Origin: Apostichopus japonicus | Taxonomy: Eukaryota; Echinodermata; Holothuroidea; Aspidochirotida; Stichopodidae | DNA length: 64,000 bases | Direction: 5' to 3' | NCBI RefSeq assembly: GCF_037975245.1 | Contig: NC_092563.1 | Span: forward strand, 18,405,594-18,469,593 | Part shown: piece after piece, positions 60,350 to 64,000 of the stretch | Numbering within the stretch: the stretch's first letter is position 1 | Layout: the number at the start of each line of letters is the position of its first letter | Notes under the pieces: generated by a model | Database searches by the model: none | What the model was told of the DNA's origin: nothing | What the model saw: the letters and a program-made list of their open reading frames with translations, nothing else | Program-made: the position numbers and the translations under genes

Positions 60350-60421
60350 GTCTCCACCGGGATTCGAACCACGGGCCTCCCGCTCTGTACGCGGACACCC
60401 TAACCACTAGGCTATGGACGC
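60350..60421 (-). pseudogene. tRNA-like sequence, unit 4
   Basis: Identical to unit 1. Confidence 0.6.
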
Positions 60422-60722
60422 TGATTGTATGTCCAGAGGTTCGAAACCGGTAAGGAAGATCGTAATTCTACTGTGGGCGTTTGTCACCTATATCGAACAA
60501 TACTAGTTCTGTTTTTGGTGTCATATTTTGCCCTACTCTAGAGATCAAACATGATGCTATCCAACTCGAAAATCATTTTTGATTCCTAAAGCCGGATCTC
60601 GAAAGAGATACTTTGAACAGACTTTATGTTAATGCAATGGAGGTAAACGACAAAGGCAAATGAATATATATAAATGAAAATCGTAATGAGTTGGAAAATC
60701 AAGAACAGTGAAAAAACTTTCA

Positions 60723-60794
60723 GTCTCCACCGGGATTCGAACCACGGGCCTCCCGCTCTGTACGCGGACACCCTAACCACTAGGCTATGGACGC
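60723..60794 (-). pseudogene. tRNA-like sequence, unit 5
   Basis: Identical to unit 1; it forms the left arm of the terminal inverted repeat. Confidence 0.6.
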
Positions 60795-60922
60795 TGATTG
60801 TATGTCCAGAGGTTCGAAACCGGTAAGGAAGATCGTAATTCTACTGTGGGCGTTTGTCACCTATATCGAACAATACTAGTTCTGTTTTTGGTGACATATT
60901 TTGCCCTACTCTAGAGATCAAA

Positions 60923-61120
60923 CCGGTTTCGAACCTCTGGACATACAATCAGCGTCCATAGCCTAGTGGTTAGGGTGTCCGCGTACAGAGCGGGAGGCCC
61001 GTGGTTCGAATCCCGGTGGAGACTGAAAGTTTTTTCACTGTTCTTGATTTTCCAACTCATTACGATTTTCATTTATATATATTCATTTGCCTTTGTCGTT
61101 TACCTCCATTGCATTAACAT
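60923..61120. repeat. inverted terminal copy of the 373-bp unit
   Basis: From CCGGTTTCGAACCTCTGGAC to CATTGCATTAACA the sequence is the reverse complement of about 60626-60823 in unit five, giving two arms of about 198 bp separated by about 100 bp. It is followed by a TA run (61119-61137) and a G-rich stretch. Confidence 0.9.
60952..61023 (+). pseudogene. tRNA-like sequence, inverted copy
   Basis: Same 72 nt on the plus strand, in the inverted terminal copy. Confidence 0.6.
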
Positions 61121-61139
61121 ATATATATATATATATAGG

Positions 61140-64000
61140 GGGCAGGGAGGGGCAACGAAACGGGACAGACATCCTATCAGTTGTTTCTCAATCCGAATGT
61201 ATATATACTGGGATGCATACAGCTAAATATGCTTTCATCTCTACTAATATTTAGATAAAGATATAGATATATAGATAGATCGTTCGGTGACGACAAGTTT
61301 CCACCACGATATGTACATGACCACAATGTAATTCATAAATTACCTAAGTAACATCACAAACGCCGTTTTCGTAAATATGGATTTGTGATAGGATATTATG
61401 TCGTATATTGGAATAATACATGCTACCATGCAGGCTGTTTACACTTACTTTAGTGAAACTTTGCCACAACTAACTTCTTCGCAGTTTAGTCGAAGTTAAC
61501 CACATTCATAATAAAAACAGTATTGCCCCAAAATGTTATCCTATAAATGTAGCTATAACTCTGATAAAAAACAACTTTCCCAGGGATGTTACTCCGCACG
61601 ATCAGTGGGCTACCGGTAGGGCGGGGGAGGGGGGCGGCTAGACCCAACTCACCCGCCTCCCACCCATGCTCACGACTATACATAGAAGGAGATTTGAACT
61701 AAGACAATTAATTTCCTTGATGAGGTAAGATGCTTCGAAAGAGGTTATTATACGGTAACGTTCGATTGACCATAGCCGGGCAGATCTGATCTACCTGGCC
61801 GTTCGTTTTAAGGTAAAATGATCTATAAACCAAAATTAAGCAGTTTGCTGAGGAAAACTTATGGGAAGCTCCTTTCCTGCGTGTTATAGCAGAACTTTGG
61901 CGATAATTTTTTTCACTGGATTCAAGGAGTTGATGCTTCATTTTTTTATATCCATGAAAAATTATGATTATTAAAGTTGTGAATTTCGTAATCATATTTT
62001 GTTTTACCCATTTTCATCTCCGAGATGTATATGCGACATATATGCGACATATGGCTCTCAATACATTTTCGCTTCGTTTTTGCATAATTTCATCAAACAT
62101 TAAATCATACCAAAATAATTAGATATTTTGTATGGTTTTACTAAAAACGAAGTATGTTAATAAAAGTGCCTTAAAGTGGGAATAATATATTGGATTATAC
62201 ACACATATTTAACATACCAATACTTTTGTCTTTTTTGGGCGATAAAATAATTTACATCAATACGTGCACCTCAATATGAAAGAATCATACACTAAAAACA
62301 AAATAAATGTTCACGAAATTCTTAAAGTGCCACGAAAAGTTCCAACACGTATTATATTTTGTTTAGCTATATATCGAATATGTCCCTAAGTCGAGATGAA
62401 CATTATCTCGATTATTTCGAAGGCAGACCATCTCATGGCATTTTGAGAGCTCCGTAAATATGTAATTGTCAAAGACCACGTGATACACGTGGTTAATTAT
62501 TATATGATGGGAATCTATATTGGTATACACTCTAGTACATAGGGACATGCAACAACCACACTTAAACTTATATGATATATGATAAAGAGGTACAGTTCTT
62601 GCATTTTGTCAACCAACTGTATTTTTTAGATACACCAGAATACTCGCAAACTGAATAGAAGATAAAATATTTATATACACAGTTAATATTTACAAAAAGG
62701 TTACCCACACTTGTGCACTTTGATATATATCCGGATATATAGCTAACTTTGCTCATATGGATTTAATTTTCATACACAATATTGTCATAAAAAATTTATA
62801 AACTGTTCATTTCAAGATAATACAAATTCGCTCTCTCAGAGGTCGTCCAATTGAGGAATCTCTAATTCCACCGAAAGTGATTTCTTTCATCTCAGAGACT
62901 AGAATTTTCCAGAAAAATTCAGCTCAAGTCTTGTAACTAACCAGGCATTATTTCCATTTTCTTTGTACGTAATAGTCATTTAACTTGTTTTTTTCCCCAT
63001 GGAAGAGTGAAAGTTTCTTCTTCCTCGATAGAATCGCCACATGTATGCACTCACAACGACAGAATTAATCCCTTTTTTTATGAGGAATTAAGAGTAAACT
63101 CTCCGCAAGTGAACAGTACAGGGTCTCAGAAATTTGTGGATGGTCGTTTGACGAGATGGCGTCAGTATATATATACTATCTGTGAAGCACTAGGTTAAAG
63201 ATCGACGGTAGTGGAGGAACGTTTCCGTATTTTATAAGTTGACGTGTGACGTCACAGAAAAGACACCAATCACATTGCTCGACGTTTTTTTCGTGGTTTC
63301 GGAAGATGCTGGTCTTATCCGAGGCTCCAGATGTGCCACTAGTTCCAACGTTCCAGCGCCGCCCCACCGGCTGGATCAATGCAATTTATGTCCCAATCCG
63401 CCTCCCTTAGGCTATCAATATTTCATTGACTGAGGAATAAGTCGGGCGTCGAGTTTAAGCTATATTAGCTCAGTAAAAACCACTTTCCTCCTTAGGACAA
63501 ACGTGAAACTACAATACCTGCAGATGATATATACATATATAGCCTCTATTCAATGTAAGAAATCAGCCTCTAAAATCGAACGAGAACACATGGCAACAAT
63601 GTTTTCAAGTGTTCTCCGAGAACTCCAATAAAACTTGTTTTCTGTCGTTTGCTTCAACTTTACACAACAACGAATTAACAACAGCTCTAAAGACTGCAAA
63701 AAATCTTCTCTTAGGTTTTGATCGATCTCTGTGAGAGAGATTAAGATTTTAGAATGGTCCGATATTCACTCCTTTCTTACAGTAGCTAAGTGCACGAGGT
63801 TACGAGGTCAGAGTTCATGACCTGTCAAAGACCTTTGGTTGCATTGGACTGCTTGGTCTACTGGTAATCTTAAAGTCCAAAGAGATATCTTCTCGGTGCC
63901 ATTCGAAGCGGAAATTTTGCAGAAGCTATAATAAAATAGAAAGTATAAACAGTTTATGTCAAATTTATTAGGTTTCGACCCTACCTCTAAAATTTCTATG
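61140..64000. other. no gene recognised to the right edge
   Basis: AT-rich DNA. Near the edge the minus strand has an acceptor-like ttattatag at about 63930 followed by a 38-codon open stretch ending at a stop near 63820; it matches no family I know. This region may contain the noncoding first exon of the dipeptidase gene, but nothing in the sequence pins it. Confidence 0.35.

Larger units (their letters stand above)
59184..60922. repeat. 373-bp tandem array, five units, each with a tRNA-like sequence
   Basis: Units start (AAATGAAAATCGTAATGAG) at 59184, 59557, 59930, 60299 and 60672. The third is 369 bp because TATG is lost near 60057. Units are almost identical, with only scattered changes (GGTGTCATA near 60518; TAAAGAAG near 60077), so amplification is recent. 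Each has a minus-strand tRNA-like block, then ACCGGTAAGGAAGATCGTAA and AACAATACTAGTTCTG. The fifth is cut short by an inverted copy. Confidence 0.93.

Noticed and set aside
59235-61023. Functional tRNA gene cluster
   Set aside because: Boxes A and B are intact but acceptor and T stems each have two mismatches and the anticodon would be ACA, so they fit a tRNA-derived repeat better.
59020-61226. Repeated frame containing VSAYRAGGPWFESRW
   Set aside because: This peptide is the translation of the tRNA-like block, a known artefact of annotating tRNA-derived repeats as protein.

Overview
This 64 kb window is nuclear DNA from an animal. Its genes are split by GT-AG introns of 0.6-4.4 kb, its base composition is AT-rich, and it is packed with satellites, TA microsatellites, SINEs and short DNA transposons. 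It reads like a marine invertebrate, probably a deuterostome such as an echinoderm. That placement is inferred from gene and repeat style; the species cannot be fixed from the sequence alone. No prokaryotic operons, CRISPR arrays or phage genes are present.

Two protein-coding genes are supported, both on the minus strand and lying head to tail. The larger is a membrane dipeptidase (renal dipeptidase / DPEP family, zinc peptidase M19). I resolved ten exons from 46892 down to 30185. They join in frame through phases 2,0,1,2,0,0,1,2,0,1 into 394 residues, with every expected zinc and substrate residue present. The N-terminus is a hydrophobic signal anchor, and the last visible exon is only 19 nt. 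The final C-terminal exon(s), below 30185, were not identified. The second gene is a copine: only its first coding exon (9-197, 63 residues, start of the C2A domain) is inside the window, with the rest running off the left edge. A noncoding 5' exon for it may lie at about 23054-23400.

Layout. 1-12 kb: copine exon, then a long intron or upstream region holding a local cluster of one MITE-like family (GTAAATA ends), a 0.7 kb polypurine minisatellite and a tRNA-derived SINE. 13.9-16.9 kb: a 46-bp satellite split by a 1711-bp non-autonomous hAT element with a perfect 8-bp target duplication. 17-30 kb: mostly unassigned AT-rich DNA with one tRNA-derived SINE and the possible copine first exon. 30-47 kb: the dipeptidase gene, whose introns carry two inverted copies of one foldback element, two hAT MITEs with 8-bp duplications, a U2-snRNA-headed SINE and two local tandem repeats. 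47-51 kb: two long hairpins and a LINE 3' remnant. 51.5-55.7 kb: a 71/72-bp satellite with an internal duplication of about 1.88 kb. 55.7-64 kb: no gene recognised, further SINE copies, and a 373-bp tandem array in which each unit carries a tRNA-like sequence, closed by one inverted copy.

The most unusual content is the repeat biology: a SINE family whose 5' head is the start of U2 snRNA (one full-length copy with target duplications), the tRNA-bearing 373-bp array with its terminal inversion, and the pair of oppositely oriented foldback elements that bracket dipeptidase exons 7-9.
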